Shown: positions 1 through 8,035, counted from the stretch's first letter. The stretch: 64,000 bases of DNA from Alphaproteobacteria bacterium (GCA_006226495.1 SBGU01000013.1:54268-118267), one strand, 5' to 3'. Made by a program: numbers and translations. Notes: generated by a model from the letters alone, not told the origin.

Positions 1-1
1 T

Positions 2-316
2 TACACGGCACCGGTGCCGCTGGCGGTTGCGGGTGCAACCTTCTGGCTGTGGCGCAGCCTCAGGGGCGGCACGGACATCGAACCGTTCCTCGCGGCCATC
101 ACCCTGTTTATCCTCAGCTTTATCGGCCTTGGCATCAGCCTGTTCCCCAACATCGTACCCCTTGAGATCACGATATGGGACGCGGCCGCACCAGACGAAA
201 GCCTTGGTTTCCTGATGGTGGGCACGGTGGTATTGCTGCCGATCATCCTCGCCTACACCGCCTATGCCTACTGGATTTTCCGGGGCAAGGTGAAATCAAG
301 CGAAGGATACCATTGA
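2..316 (+). CDS. cydB: cytochrome bd-type quinol oxidase subunit II, C-terminal part
   Basis: This is the last 104 residues of the quinol oxidase subunit II; the gene enters from outside the window with the reading frame beginning at base 2. The product is an integral membrane subunit of the cytochrome bd oxidase, which reduces oxygen with electrons from quinol. The visible part has two hydrophobic helices and the family's C-terminal signature around ITIWDAAAPDESLGFLMVG, followed by a short basic cytoplasmic tail (FRGKVKSSEGYH). Its TGA stop overlaps the ATG of the next small gene by one base, so the two are translationally coupled. The DUF2474 partner suggests the cyanide-insensitive CioAB branch rather than E. 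coli-type CydAB. Subunit I should lie just upstream. Confidence 0.9.
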   Translation, partial: YTAPVPLAVAGATFWLWRSLRGGTDIEPFLAAITLFILSFIGLGISLFPNIVPLEITIWDAAAPDESLGFLMVGTVVLLPIILAYTAYAYWIFRGKVKSSEGYH

Positions 317-450
317 TGGCGGGCCCTTCGGAGGAAGGCGACCACAAGCCGCTCGGCCAGAAGCTCCTGTGGTTTGTGGCCCTGTGGCTTGGCGGTGTCG
401 CGGTTGTGGCTGGCGCGGGCTATGCCATTCGCCTGGTGCTAATGCCCTGA
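316..450 (+). CDS. DUF2474 small membrane peptide of the bd oxidase operon
   Basis: A 44-residue protein with one predicted membrane helix (WFVALWLGGVAVVAGAGYAI) after a charged N-terminus. Its ATG overlaps the stop of the oxidase subunit II gene by one base. Small single-helix peptides in this place (CydX/CydH-like; DUF2474 in Cio operons) bind the bd oxidase and stabilise its haems; that role here is inferred from position, size and sequence pattern. It ends the operon and is followed by the convergent thiolase gene. Confidence 0.75.
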   Translation: MAGPSEEGDHKPLGQKLLWFVALWLGGVAVVAGAGYAIRLVLMP

Positions 451-460
451 TTTCAGGCCA

Positions 461-1666
461 TTAGACGCGCTCGATGATCATGGCGGTGCCGACACCGGCG
501 CCGCCCGAAATGGCCACCAGGCCGGTTGACAGGTCGCGCCGCTCAAGCTCGTCCAGAACCGTGCCAATCAGGCTGGTGCCCGTGGCCCCCATGGCATGGC
601 CAAGGGCGATCGCACCACCATTCACATTCACCCTGTCTTCCGCCAGCCCCATATCGCGCATGAATTTAATCGTTACGGCAGCGAAAGCTTCGTTGAATTC
701 GGCAAGGTCTATGTCGTCCACTGTCATGCCCGCGCGTTTGAGCGCCAGTTTCGAGGCTTCTATACCGCCCGTCAGCATCAGCACCGCATCCACACTCGTG
801 TTGGCCATGGCACGCACACGGGCGCGTGGCTTAAGGCCATGTTCCTTAACGGCATTTTCTCCCGCCATCAGCAGCACCGATGCGCCGTCCGCCATGGCCG
901 GTGAATTGCCCGCCGTATGGATATGGTTGATGCGGTCGAGAGACGGAAAACGGCTGAGCGCGATGGCGTCACAGCCGTCGGCACCAAGCCCGGCAAACGA
1001 CGGTTCGAGGGCGGCAAGGCTTTCGGGCGTGACCGCTTCCCGGATCACTTCGTCGGCTGCGAACAAGGCGCCGGTTTCCGGATTTTCCATCGCTATCAAG
1101 GACTTGGTAAAATACCCAGCACTACGCGCATGGGCCGCCCGCGCCTGCGTGAGCGCCGCATAGGCATCCGCGTCGGCGCGGCTGATACCATCAAGGCTGG
1201 CGACCAGGTCGGCGGCGATGCCGAGCGGCAGGAACGGTGCGCGGGCGGCGATGTCCGGGTCGGCATAATAGGCGCCCCGGTCCGACAGCATGGGCACACG
1301 CGACATGGATTCAACTCCGCCCGCAAGCACCATATCATTGATTCCGCTTGATATTTTTGCGGCAGACAAAACAGCGGCATCAAGCCCCGATGTGCAGAAG
1401 CGATTGATCATCAGACCCGGCGTGGTGGCGCCCCAGTCGGCGATCAGCGCAGCAGTGCGGGCGACATTACCACCCTGATCCCCCACCTGCGTGACACAGC
1501 CAAGGAGAATATCCTCAATCGCGGAGACCGGAAAATCATTACGTTTTTCAATGGCTTGCAGGAGTTTCGCCACCATCTCAACCGGCTTGATCGCACTCAG
1601 GCCACCACCGGCGCGGGCCTTACCGCGCGGGGTGCGCAGGGCGTCGAGGATATAGATGGGGGGCAT
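461..1666 (-). CDS. thiolase family acetyl-CoA acyltransferase with Ser in place of the second active-site Cys
   Basis: A 401-residue thiolase, full length for the family, which cleaves 3-ketoacyl-CoA with CoA or runs the reverse condensation. The acyl-carrying cysteine is in RFCTSGLDAAV (C91) and the histidine in GHAMGATG (H357). The C-terminal CxG loop, which supplies the catalytic base (normally CIGGGxG), reads ISGGAGVG here, so the cysteine is replaced by S387. The DNA codon is a clear TCG. The start is chosen because GGAGGA lies five bases upstream of the ATG. The gene is divergent from the TonB receptor gene, and a copy of the shared 19-nt motif lies about 60 bases upstream. It may be a degradative thiolase with altered chemistry; its substrate is unknown. 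Confidence 0.88.
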   Translation of the reverse strand: MPPIYILDALRTPRGKARAGGGLSAIKPVEMVAKLLQAIEKRNDFPVSAIEDILLGCVTQVGDQGGNVARTAALIADWGATTPGLMINRFCTSGLDAAVLSAAKISSGINDMVLAGGVESMSRVPMLSDRGAYYADPDIAARAPFLPLGIAADLVASLDGISRADADAYAALTQARAAHARSAGYFTKSLIAMENPETGALFAADEVIREAVTPESLAALEPSFAGLGADGCDAIALSRFPSLDRINHIHTAGNSPAMADGASVLLMAGENAVKEHGLKPRARVRAMANTSVDAVLMLTGGIEASKLALKRAGMTVDDIDLAEFNEAFAAVTIKFMRDMGLAEDRVNVNGGAIALGHAMGATGTSLIGTVLDELERRDLSTGLVAISGGAGVGTAMIIERV

Positions 1667-1726
1667 GAAAATCCTCCGGAACCTTGGCCAGGAGCCCTTC
1701 CCGGATGCCCCTGCCGACCTTCGTTT

Positions 1727-1745
1727 GTAACTTGCTTAAGCATAC
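1727..1745 (-). promoter_or_regulatory. shared 19-nt motif, copy A (thiolase)
   Basis: Reads GTATGCTTAAGCAAGTTAC on the minus strand, about 60 bases upstream of the thiolase ATG. It matches the consensus GTATNNTTWTGMAAGTWAY built from eight sites in this window. Confidence 0.55.
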
Positions 1746-1910
1746 TATGATTGCAAATGACACCTGTCAATGACCGGAAATTTGGCGCAGGCCGCACCGG
1801 CCACACACCGGGGACAACCGTCGCCAGACTCGGGCGCGGATCGCGGCACATGCGCCCAAAGCGCCCGCGATGTGTCAGCGGACCCCCTGGCGACCCTGCC
1901 GATTCGAATG

Positions 1911-1940
1911 TTGGTATTTCTATGCAATTGATGCTATAAT
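1911..1940 (+). promoter_or_regulatory. sigma70-like promoter of the TonB receptor gene
   Basis: TTGGTA (1911-1916) and TATAAT (1935-1940) are separated by 18 bases and point to the receptor gene. This would give a leader of about 310 bases. Copy G of the shared motif fills the spacer, a classic place for a repressor. Confidence 0.4.
1914..1932 (+). promoter_or_regulatory. shared 19-nt motif, copy G (TonB receptor)
   Basis: Reads GTATTTCTATGCAATTGAT, a weaker match to the consensus, lying between the -35 and -10 of the proposed receptor promoter. Confidence 0.4.
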
Positions 1941-2036
1941 CACTACCGAAGGCTGCAGACAGCGCATATGAGGCCCCGCACCGGACGCCCACCCGCCTTC
2001 CTGCCATCCCGCCCGGGACGCCATGCTGTATTTTTG

Positions 2037-2055
2037 GTACCATTATACAATTAAT
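2037..2055 (+). promoter_or_regulatory. shared 19-nt motif, copy H (weak)
   Basis: Reads GTACCATTATACAATTAAT, in register with the consensus but with several mismatches. It lies upstream of the TonB receptor gene, and chance cannot be excluded. Confidence 0.25.
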
Positions 2056-2257
2056 AAACAAGCCGCCTGATAATATATTTTTCCCCAATTTACCGGCATT
2101 AAAGTCACTTCATACCTCCCGATAACAAACTTGCATTGACATACCTACTATGTCGAGCGTAACGTTGCATCCGGAGAGTCCCAATCCCTGCGCCATCATC
2201 GGCACGGGGGCGCGGCGGGGAAGGTCGCAGGGGAACGCCAAGGGGAAGGAAACAGCC

Positions 2258-4564
2258 ATGAAATACCAAACAACGACATCCATCGTTGCGCTGACAGCAG
2301 CCCTGCTGGCAGCACCGACCGTGCGCGCGGACGATGCGGAGACCGCAACCGACGAACCGACACGGCTTGAGGAAATTGTCATCACGTCGCAGCGCCGCGA
2401 AGTCGGCCTGCAGGACAGCGCGCTGGCGGTTTCCGCCGTCACCGGCGCCAGCCTCGAGAAAGACCGCATCTATAACTATTCCGACCTGGCCCGCAGCGTG
2501 GCGTCGCTTTCCTACACGGAAAACTCGCCGCTCGACCAGGAATTCAACATCCGCGGCATCACCAACACGCGCCTCGATGCGCCGTCTGCCGACCAGTCGA
2601 TCGGCATTTTTGTCGATGATGTCTATGTCGGCCGGTCGGGCCTGATGAATGCCGACTTTTTCGATATCGAACGGGTCGAGGTGATCCGCGGCCCGCAGGG
2701 CGTGCTTCTGGGCCGCAACGTGGTGGGCGGTGCCATCAGCATCATCACCGCCAAACCCAGCCAGGAAAGCTCGGCCCATGTGACGTTTGGTTATGGCAAC
2801 TATAACGCCATGCACACCAACGGTTACATCACCGGCGGCCTGAGCGACACGGTTTCCGGCCGTTTCTCGTTCCAGGCGCGGCACCATGACGGTTATAACC
2901 ACGATATCCTGCATGACCGGGATCTGGACAATCTGGATTCGATCCAGATGCGCGGCCAACTGCTGTTCACACCCGCCGACAGCGACTTCCAGGCCCGCCT
3001 GATCGTCGATTATATGAAAGACAGCTCGAACGGCATCCACCGGGTGGCGATCCCGGACCCGAACAACCCGGGCCTCAATCCCTGGAGCACCACCCGCGCC
3101 TATATCGATTCCGTGCGTGAAGGCGGCCTCGATATCCGGGAAAGCCTGCCGGAGCATCCGCGCTACAAGGGCGACGATTTCGACACCGCCCAAGGCCATG
3201 ACCGCGAAGCCTACAGCATCTCGCTCAATCTCGAGAAAAAGATCACTGAAAACGTGCTCCTGACCAGCATCACCGGTTATCGGGGCGGCAAGGCAACCGG
3301 CATTTACGACCAGTCCGGTGCCGGACCCGACAGCGGCTATGGCATCATCAGCCCGTTCGCCTTTTCCTTCCCCGTGAACGAGGAAGAGAAGATCGACCAG
3401 TTCACCCAGGAACTGCGGCTCACGAGCGACTATGCCGACAGCCCGTTCGACTGGATCGCCGGTGTCTATTACCAGCATGACAAGGTCGACAAATACGACA
3501 AATACTGGGCGGAAATCCCCGCCGGCCTGCCGACCCTGACCGGCGAAAGCCACTGGGACAATGTGGGCAAGACCACCAGCTATGCCGCCTTTGCCCAGCT
3601 TGGCTACCGTTTCACCGAACAACTGAAGCTGACCGCCGGTGTGCGTTATTCGCATGACAAGAAAACCGGCACCGTGACCGGCATCGCCGTTGAAACCGGC
3701 GACAAGTTCAACCCGAACGACACCGTGTCCCTGACCCCCATCGTCGGCCTGGCAGAGGGCGAAAGCTTCACCACCGATTATAGCGACAGTTGGGGCGAGG
3801 TCACGCCGCAGGCAATCCTGGAATATACCCCGTCTGAAAACCTGCTTCTGTATGTCAGCGGCGCCAAGGGTTACAAGGGCGGCGGTTTCGAGGACACACC
3901 CGCGAACGCCGCCGCCGCGCAGATTTCTTATGACCCGGAAACGGTGACCAGCTTCGAAGCCGGCTTCAAGTGGGATTTCCTCGACGGTCGCGCCCGCCTG
4001 AACACCGCCGTCTTCTCGATGGATTACAAGAACCTGCAGGTTACGCAAACCGATGATGGCTGCCTGTGCAACATCACCGACAACGCCGCCGACGCCAGCA
4101 TTCGGGGCCTGGAGACCGAGTTCCAGTTTGCCGCCACCGACTTCCTGTATTTCTGGGCCGCAGCCACGTTCCTCGACACCGAATACAAGGATTTTGTCGA
4201 CAGCAACGGCCTCGACAATTCGGGCAAAAAGCTGCAGCGCACGCCCAGCCACCAGTTCAACATCGGCGGCGAAGCCACGTTCGACTTCATGGACATGCCG
4301 GATGCCCTGAGCATGCGGGTGAACTACAGCTACCAGGGCAAGCTGTACTGGCTGCCGGACAATTTCCAGTATGAGGATGGTTACGGGCTTCTGGATGCCC
4401 GCATCACCCTCGACCCGGCGGACAAGAACTGGTCCTTCTCGGTCTATGGCAAGAACCTGGCCAACACCCTGTACCGGACCAACATCGTGGCCTTCCTGGG
4501 CGACGAAGTCTCGACCCTCGGGACCCCGCGGACCTACGGCTTCGAAGTATCCCTGGACTTCTAG
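2258..4564 (+). CDS. TonB-dependent outer-membrane receptor
   Basis: A 768-residue TonB-dependent receptor for active uptake across the outer membrane. A signal peptide of about 24 residues (ending TVRA) is followed by the TonB box EEIVITSQ (residues 38-45), the plug domain with its conserved VEVIRGPQGVLLGRN element, and a 22-strand-type barrel ending in Phe (VSLDF). The ATG at 2258 is preferred over upstream starts because it begins the signal peptide and follows AAGGGGAAGG. The gene lies 123 bases before a secreted epoxide-hydrolase-like gene in the same direction. The neighbourhood suggests that it imports the hydrophobic or aromatic substrate of the catabolic cluster; the ligand cannot be read from sequence. 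Confidence 0.9.
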   Translation: MKYQTTTSIVALTAALLAAPTVRADDAETATDEPTRLEEIVITSQRREVGLQDSALAVSAVTGASLEKDRIYNYSDLARSVASLSYTENSPLDQEFNIRGITNTRLDAPSADQSIGIFVDDVYVGRSGLMNADFFDIERVEVIRGPQGVLLGRNVVGGAISIITAKPSQESSAHVTFGYGNYNAMHTNGYITGGLSDTVSGRFSFQARHHDGYNHDILHDRDLDNLDSIQMRGQLLFTPADSDFQARLIVDYMKDSSNGIHRVAIPDPNNPGLNPWSTTRAYIDSVREGGLDIRESLPEHPRYKGDDFDTAQGHDREAYSISLNLEKKITENVLLTSITGYRGGKATGIYDQSGAGPDSGYGIISPFAFSFPVNEEEKIDQFTQELRLTSDYADSPFDWIAGVYYQHDKVDKYDKYWAEIPAGLPTLTGESHWDNVGKTTSYAAFAQLGYRFTEQLKLTAGVRYSHDKKTGTVTGIAVETGDKFNPNDTVSLTPIVGLAEGESFTTDYSDSWGEVTPQAILEYTPSENLLLYVSGAKGYKGGGFEDTPANAAAAQISYDPETVTSFEAGFKWDFLDGRARLNTAVFSMDYKNLQVTQTDDGCLCNITDNAADASIRGLETEFQFAATDFLYFWAAATFLDTEYKDFVDSNGLDNSGKKLQRTPSHQFNIGGEATFDFMDMPDALSMRVNYSYQGKLYWLPDNFQYEDGYGLLDARITLDPADKNWSFSVYGKNLANTLYRTNIVAFLGDEVSTLGTPRTYGFEVSLDF

Positions 4565-4575
4565 AAGCCCTGTGC

Positions 4576-4631
4576 ACCGCCCGGACGCCGGTGTTTCCCC
4601 CGGCACCCGGGCGGTCTGCCTTCCGGCAGAC
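4576..4631 (+). other. two successive hairpins between receptor and NTF2-like gene
   Basis: A long stem pairs 4576-4584 (ACCGCCCGG) with 4607-4615, with a second GCCGG/CCGGC stem inside it. It abuts a perfect stem, GTCTGCC (4614-4620) with GGCAGAC (4625-4631). Neither has a T-tract, so they may lower read-through or protect mRNA rather than terminate. Confidence 0.4.
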
Positions 4632-4687
4632 GCTTTAGCCCCTGTTTGCGGCCCTTATCTGCCGCCTTTATTTGACGGAGCAACCTG

Positions 4688-5167
4688 ATGATGAAAACCC
4701 TGAAAACCGCCGCCTTCGGTCTGCTGCTGGCCTCAAGCCCGCAAGTGGGCGCCGCGTCGGATGAAGAAGCCAACGCGCTTGATGTCGCCAACCAGATGGT
4801 TCAGGCCTGGAACGACCTGGATGTGGACCGCATCGCCGACCTGTTCGCCGAAGACGGCGTGCTGCACAGCGTGATGATCGACCCGATCCAGGGCCGCGAC
4901 AACCTGCACGCCCACATCGGCGCGGTGCTGAAGGGCGCCAGCCGGCTGGAACTGAACCTCAAGAATGTCGCCGTCAACGGCAATGTCGTGTTCCTTGAGC
5001 GCGTGGACGATTTCAACATCGGCGACCTGCATGGTGCCGTGCCGGTGGTGGGTGTGCTCGTCATCAAGGACGGCCATGTGCAGGAATGGCGCGAATATTA
5101 TGACCGCAGCCAGCTTCTGAGCCAGATGGGCGTCAAGGAAATCGACAGCCCGGCCCTGAAACACTGA
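4688..5167 (+). CDS. exported limonene-1,2-epoxide hydrolase-like NTF2-fold protein
   Basis: A 159-residue protein with an N-terminal signal peptide (about 23 residues, ending GAA) followed by a single NTF2-like cone domain. It resembles limonene-1,2-epoxide hydrolases, which open epoxides through an Asp-Arg-Asp relay. The matching elements are ERVDDF (R105, D107) and EWREYYD near residues 133-139. Family members are usually cytoplasmic, so the signal peptide is unusual. It could act in the periplasm on material brought in by the TonB receptor encoded upstream. The ATG at 4691 is an equally possible start. A terminator lies at 5280. Alternatively it is a non-catalytic SnoaL-like binding protein. 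Confidence 0.75.
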   Translation: MMKTLKTAAFGLLLASSPQVGAASDEEANALDVANQMVQAWNDLDVDRIADLFAEDGVLHSVMIDPIQGRDNLHAHIGAVLKGASRLELNLKNVAVNGNVVFLERVDDFNIGDLHGAVPVVGVLVIKDGHVQEWREYYDRSQLLSQMGVKEIDSPALKH

Positions 5168-5279
5168 GGTGATGCACTGAGTTGACATGCTGGGTTTTAG
5201 CACCGGGTTGAAACACCGGGTTTTCCCATGAGGCGCGGCGCCAGACGCGGCACCGCCCCGTCCCCAAGGCCTAGTGCCC

Positions 5280-5315
5280 GCCCCGCCGGTCCTCCCCGCG
5301 GGGCTTCTTTTTTTT
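5280..5315 (+). terminator. rho-independent terminator
   Basis: GCCCCGC (5280-5286) pairs with GCGGGGC (5298-5304), followed directly by TTCTTTTTTTT. It closes the receptor/NTF2-like unit on the plus strand. Confidence 0.75.
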
Positions 5316-5340
5316 GGGGGGGGCCTTGCACCGAACCCTG

Positions 5341-5377
5341 CATCCTGCCCTTCGACAGGCTCAGGGCGAGCGGTGGG
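5341..5377 (+). repeat. intergenic repeat, family 1 (TTCGACAGGCTCAGGGCGAG), copy 1
   Basis: This is the first of five copies of a palindromic intergenic sequence with the core CCTTCGACAGGCTCAGGGCG. Such repeats are scattered in many alphaproteobacterial genomes. The other copies here are at 5434, 5503, 5763 and 5831. Confidence 0.8.
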
Positions 5378-5433
5378 GAGACAGTGCAATTGGCGGCCGC
5401 CGTTGCCTCCAGTGTCCCCCGCCCTCATACCGC

Positions 5434-5540
5434 CGTTCGGGCTGAGCCTGTCGAAGCCCAGGATCAAGGGACGATGCAATAACCGGATACGCGCCGCCCC
5501 TGCATCCTGCCCTTCGACAGGCTCAGGGCGAGCGGTGGGA
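5434..5540 (+). repeat. family 1 inverted pair, unit A
   Basis: An inverted copy (CTGAGCCTGTCGAAGCCCAG, from 5434) and a direct copy (5503-5540) flank a spacer containing AACCGGATAC. The whole ~105-base unit recurs at 5763-5868 with the same spacer word, so the pair moved or was duplicated as one block. Confidence 0.75.
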
Positions 5541-5585
5541 GCTTCCACCGCAACCATATCGCACTTCCGCCGCCACCTTACCCGT

Positions 5586-5712
5586 GTCATTCCGGGGCTT
5601 GACCCCGGAATCCATAGGCTGTCGGAAAACGGGCAAGGTCCCGACCAGGCAGGCACCAACCGGGCCGCGTCGAAGACCGCATGGATGGCGGGATCAAGTC
5701 CCGCCATGACAA
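5586..5712. repeat. family 2 inverted repeat pair (MITE-like)
   Basis: GTCATTCCGGGGCTTGACCC (5586 on, ending GGAATCCAT at 5615) faces an inverted, diverged partner at 5681-5712. Each arm is itself a palindrome: CCGGGG-CTTGA-CCCCGG and GGCGGGA-TCAAG-TCCCGCC. The 127-base arrangement resembles a small non-autonomous mobile unit. Confidence 0.7.
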
Positions 5713-5762
5713 GGGAGAGGTGGCGTGCAGGGATATCAACCGTTTACCGCCATACCCTCGCC

Positions 5763-5868
5763 CCGTTCGGGCTGAGCCTGTCGAAGCCCAGGATCACGGG
5801 GCCCCGCGCCAACCGGATACAGCTCGCCCTGCGTCCTGCCCTTCGACAAGCTCAGGGCGAGCGGGGGT
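5763..5868 (+). repeat. family 1 inverted pair, unit B
   Basis: Second copy of the ~105-base unit seen at 5434-5540. It again has an inverted arm, an AACCGGATAC spacer word and a direct arm (5831-5868). It ends only a few bases from the stop of the acyl-CoA ligase gene on the minus strand, so it may form that transcript's 3' end. Confidence 0.75.
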
Positions 5869-5873
5869 GGGGT

Positions 5874-7724
5874 TCAGGCGGTGACCAGCACATTTCCGGG
5901 CGGGGTTTCGGCATAGAGGCGGGCCACTTCGTCCGGGCGGTTGCGGATGGCGGCGGCCTGGTTGATGGTGCCCTTGTCCGACAGTTCGTGCCGGTCCGCG
6001 CTCAGTGGCTTTTCGACGAAGGCAAAACGCCCGATGCGGGTGGATTTGCCGGGGTTGGCGGCATTCCACTGGGCCAGCTTGTCGGCAACAGCGGCGCGAA
6101 TGGTGGTGACCTGGAGCGGGTCGCCCGCCACCGCGCCACCGGCCATGCCGGACAGGCCCACCATGTTGGGCACGGCCAACAGCGCCAGTTCGTCCCGGCC
6201 TTCGCCGCACAGCACCAGATCCGCGACCAGCGGGCTCAAAGCCGCAACCAGCCCCGCGCGCACACGCCCGCCCGAGACCCAGGTGCCGGTGCCCAGCTTG
6301 AATTCCTCAGCCAAGCGGTCGGCGAAATACAGGCCCGCCGCCACATTGTCGGGATCATGGAAATTCAGCTTGTCGCCCAGCCGGTAAAAACCTTCCTCGT
6401 CGAACGCTTCCGCCGTCTTTTCGGGGTCGTGCAGATAACCGGATGTGATGACATCGCCCTTCATGCGCACTTCATAGGCATCGTCGGTGGGCACCAGCTT
6501 CACCGTCAGGCCCGGCAGCGGCAGGCCGACACCGACCTTGTCGGTATCGAAGAAAATGGCCATGCAGCCGGACGTGGTTTCGGTCGAACCATAACCCGTG
6601 GTGATGAAGATCTTGTGGCCGACTTCGGCAACCGCCATGGCCTGCAGCCGTTCATACACCGGCTGGGGCAGCCCGGCACCGCCATACAGCAAGAGATGCA
6701 GGTTCTTGTAGAAAGCCTGCCTGAGTTCCTTGTCGGCCTCCAAGGCATCCACCAGCATGGCATAGCCAAAGGGCACATTGGCGAAATAGGGCACCGACAG
6801 GTCTTTGAGGTTTCTGAGGGTTTTCTCGAACAGGCCGGGTGCCGGTTTGCCGTCGTCGACATAGAAACTGCCACCGAACACCGCCGCGCCCGACATGTTG
6901 CAGGCGCCCGAAACATGGCTCCAGGGCAGCCAGCACAGAAGCTTGTCGTCCCACTGGTGCGAGCCGCCCAGAATGGTGTGCGCCTGGAAAAGGTTGGTGA
7001 GCAGCATGCGCTGGCTTTGCACCACCGCCTTCGGGCGGCCGGTGGAGCCCGATGTCAGCATATAGGCGGCATGGCCATCGGGGTCGCGGCTCATGATATG
7101 GGCGGTCAGGCCCGGGTCGGTCTGGGTCGCGGCCAGGCTGTCGAACGACAGGGCCGGCACCGACAGGGTTTCCGGGCGGCGGCTGACCACGGTTTCAACC
7201 TTCAGGCCCAATGATTTGAGCGCGTCGTCATAGGGGGCGCCTTCTTCCGCGAACAGGATGCCGGGTTTGACGAGGGAAAACACATGCTTCAGCCGGTCAT
7301 GGCTGCCGGCCATCAGCGAATAATTGGCGCTCACGGGGCACAGGGGCACACCGGCGGCCAGCGCGCCAAAGCGCATCAGCGCATGCGCGACACTGTTGCC
7401 GGACAGGATCATCAGCGGCCGGTTCGGCCCGCCGCCCAGATGCAACAGGCCTTGGGCGATCGACCGCACTTTCGCCAGCATCTGGATATAGGTCAGGCTT
7501 TGCCAGTCGCCGGTTTGGGCGTTGCGTTCCGCCAGCGCAATCTTGTTCGGCTGGCGCGCCGCCTGCCGTTCCAGATGGGCATAAAAGATCGGGTCGAAAT
7601 CCGGCAGCGGCACCCGGTTTTCAAGGATGAGGGTGCCGTCCGGGCGGTGTGTCACCGCAATATCGACCGGCGGCAGGTCGATGTCCCGAAAGGCGCTGTC
7701 GCCGGTTTTTGATTGCATTAACAT
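5874..7724 (-). CDS. feruloyl-CoA synthase-like AMP-dependent CoA ligase
   Basis: A 616-residue ANL-superfamily enzyme that would adenylate a carboxylic acid and transfer it to CoA. The P-loop-like motif TSGSTGRPK is at residues 224-232, with YGSTETT further on. The region FADRLAEEFKLGTGTWVS matches the signature of feruloyl-CoA synthases (usual form GR.AEDFKL.TGTWV), as does the C-terminal ELSDKGTINQ lysine motif. The length also fits that family (about 620). The start is the ATG at 7724, with GGAGGA six bases upstream; a longer reading frame to 8006 has no support. A phenylpropenoic or similar acid is the likely substrate. The gene is divergent from the NTF2-like gene at 8036. Confidence 0.82.
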   Translation of the reverse strand: MLMQSKTGDSAFRDIDLPPVDIAVTHRPDGTLILENRVPLPDFDPIFYAHLERQAARQPNKIALAERNAQTGDWQSLTYIQMLAKVRSIAQGLLHLGGGPNRPLMILSGNSVAHALMRFGALAAGVPLCPVSANYSLMAGSHDRLKHVFSLVKPGILFAEEGAPYDDALKSLGLKVETVVSRRPETLSVPALSFDSLAATQTDPGLTAHIMSRDPDGHAAYMLTSGSTGRPKAVVQSQRMLLTNLFQAHTILGGSHQWDDKLLCWLPWSHVSGACNMSGAAVFGGSFYVDDGKPAPGLFEKTLRNLKDLSVPYFANVPFGYAMLVDALEADKELRQAFYKNLHLLLYGGAGLPQPVYERLQAMAVAEVGHKIFITTGYGSTETTSGCMAIFFDTDKVGVGLPLPGLTVKLVPTDDAYEVRMKGDVITSGYLHDPEKTAEAFDEEGFYRLGDKLNFHDPDNVAAGLYFADRLAEEFKLGTGTWVSGGRVRAGLVAALSPLVADLVLCGEGRDELALLAVPNMVGLSGMAGGAVAGDPLQVTTIRAAVADKLAQWNAANPGKSTRIGRFAFVEKPLSADRHELSDKGTINQAAAIRNRPDEVARLYAETPPGNVLVTA

Positions 7725-7843
7725 ACCACATCCTCCCCGATGCCAAAATCTGCCGGCGCTGTCGCTGCCGTCCCGATGCCCCTTGGGTCTGTGTGCCGGA
7801 TTCCGTTCCTTCCCGATTGACGGTGTTCCGGCGACCCTATAAG

Positions 7844-7862
7844 GTTCGTTTATGAAAGTAAC
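7844..7862 (+). promoter_or_regulatory. shared 19-nt motif, copy B
   Basis: Reads GTTCGTTTATGAAAGTAAC. It lies about 120 bases upstream of the CoA ligase start (minus strand) and 174 bases upstream of the NTF2-like start (plus strand). Confidence 0.5.
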
Positions 7863-7934
7863 AAATGCCGCCGGATGTGCCAATCGAAAAAGCGGGAAGG
7901 CACGGCAATAGGGTGCAAACGAGGGTGCAGCAAA

Positions 7935-7994
7935 CTGTTGCATCAGCAACAAAACACCCGAAAAGCTGTTGCATCCCTGTTGCCGATGCAACAG
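7935..7994 (+). promoter_or_regulatory. CTGTTGCAT operator cluster
   Basis: CTGTTGCAT occurs at 7935-7943 and 7966-7974, exactly 31 bases (three helical turns) apart, and inverted as ATGCAACAG at 7986-7994. The last two form a 9-base dyad with an 11-base spacer. The first is also followed by CAGCAAC, giving a local GTTGC/GCAAC dyad. The cluster sits 40-100 bases upstream of the NTF2-like start and looks like a dimeric regulator's binding site. Confidence 0.5.
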
Positions 7995-8035
7995 CCCGGG
8001 GGCCAAACATGTCGCAACGCGACGGAAAGGTTGTC

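Larger units (their letters stand above)
1667..2257. other. divergent control region between thiolase and TonB receptor
   Basis: This 591-base non-coding stretch separates two divergent genes. It holds a sigma70-like promoter at 1911-1940 and three copies of the motif shared across the catabolic region (1727-1745, 1914-1932, 2037-2055). It also has AT-rich patches near 2030-2080 and a purine-rich ribosome-binding site just before 2258. I see no credible small gene. Confidence 0.6.
7725..8035. other. divergent promoter region, CoA ligase / NTF2-like
   Basis: This 311-base non-coding region holds copy B of the shared motif (7844-7862) and three CTGTTGCAT-type half sites (7935-7994). A TTGTTA-16-TTATAG arrangement on the minus strand near the shared motif could be the ligase promoter. 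I see no gene in it. Confidence 0.55.

Noticed and set aside
2105..4606. Open frame of more than 800 codons antisense to the first TonB receptor gene
   Set aside because: It mirrors the receptor gene in GC-rich DNA, has repetitive Val/Gly/Asp composition and no domain. The sense strand has signal peptide, TonB box and barrel end.
5341..5868. CRISPR-like array in the repeat nest
   Set aside because: The repeats are in both orientations, unequal in spacing and individually palindromic, there are no unique spacers of constant length, and no cas gene is present.
5274..7214. Plus-strand open frame of 646 codons starting in the repeat nest
   Set aside because: It is a fusion of repeat translation and the antisense of the CoA ligase; no ribosome-binding site and no recognisable protein.
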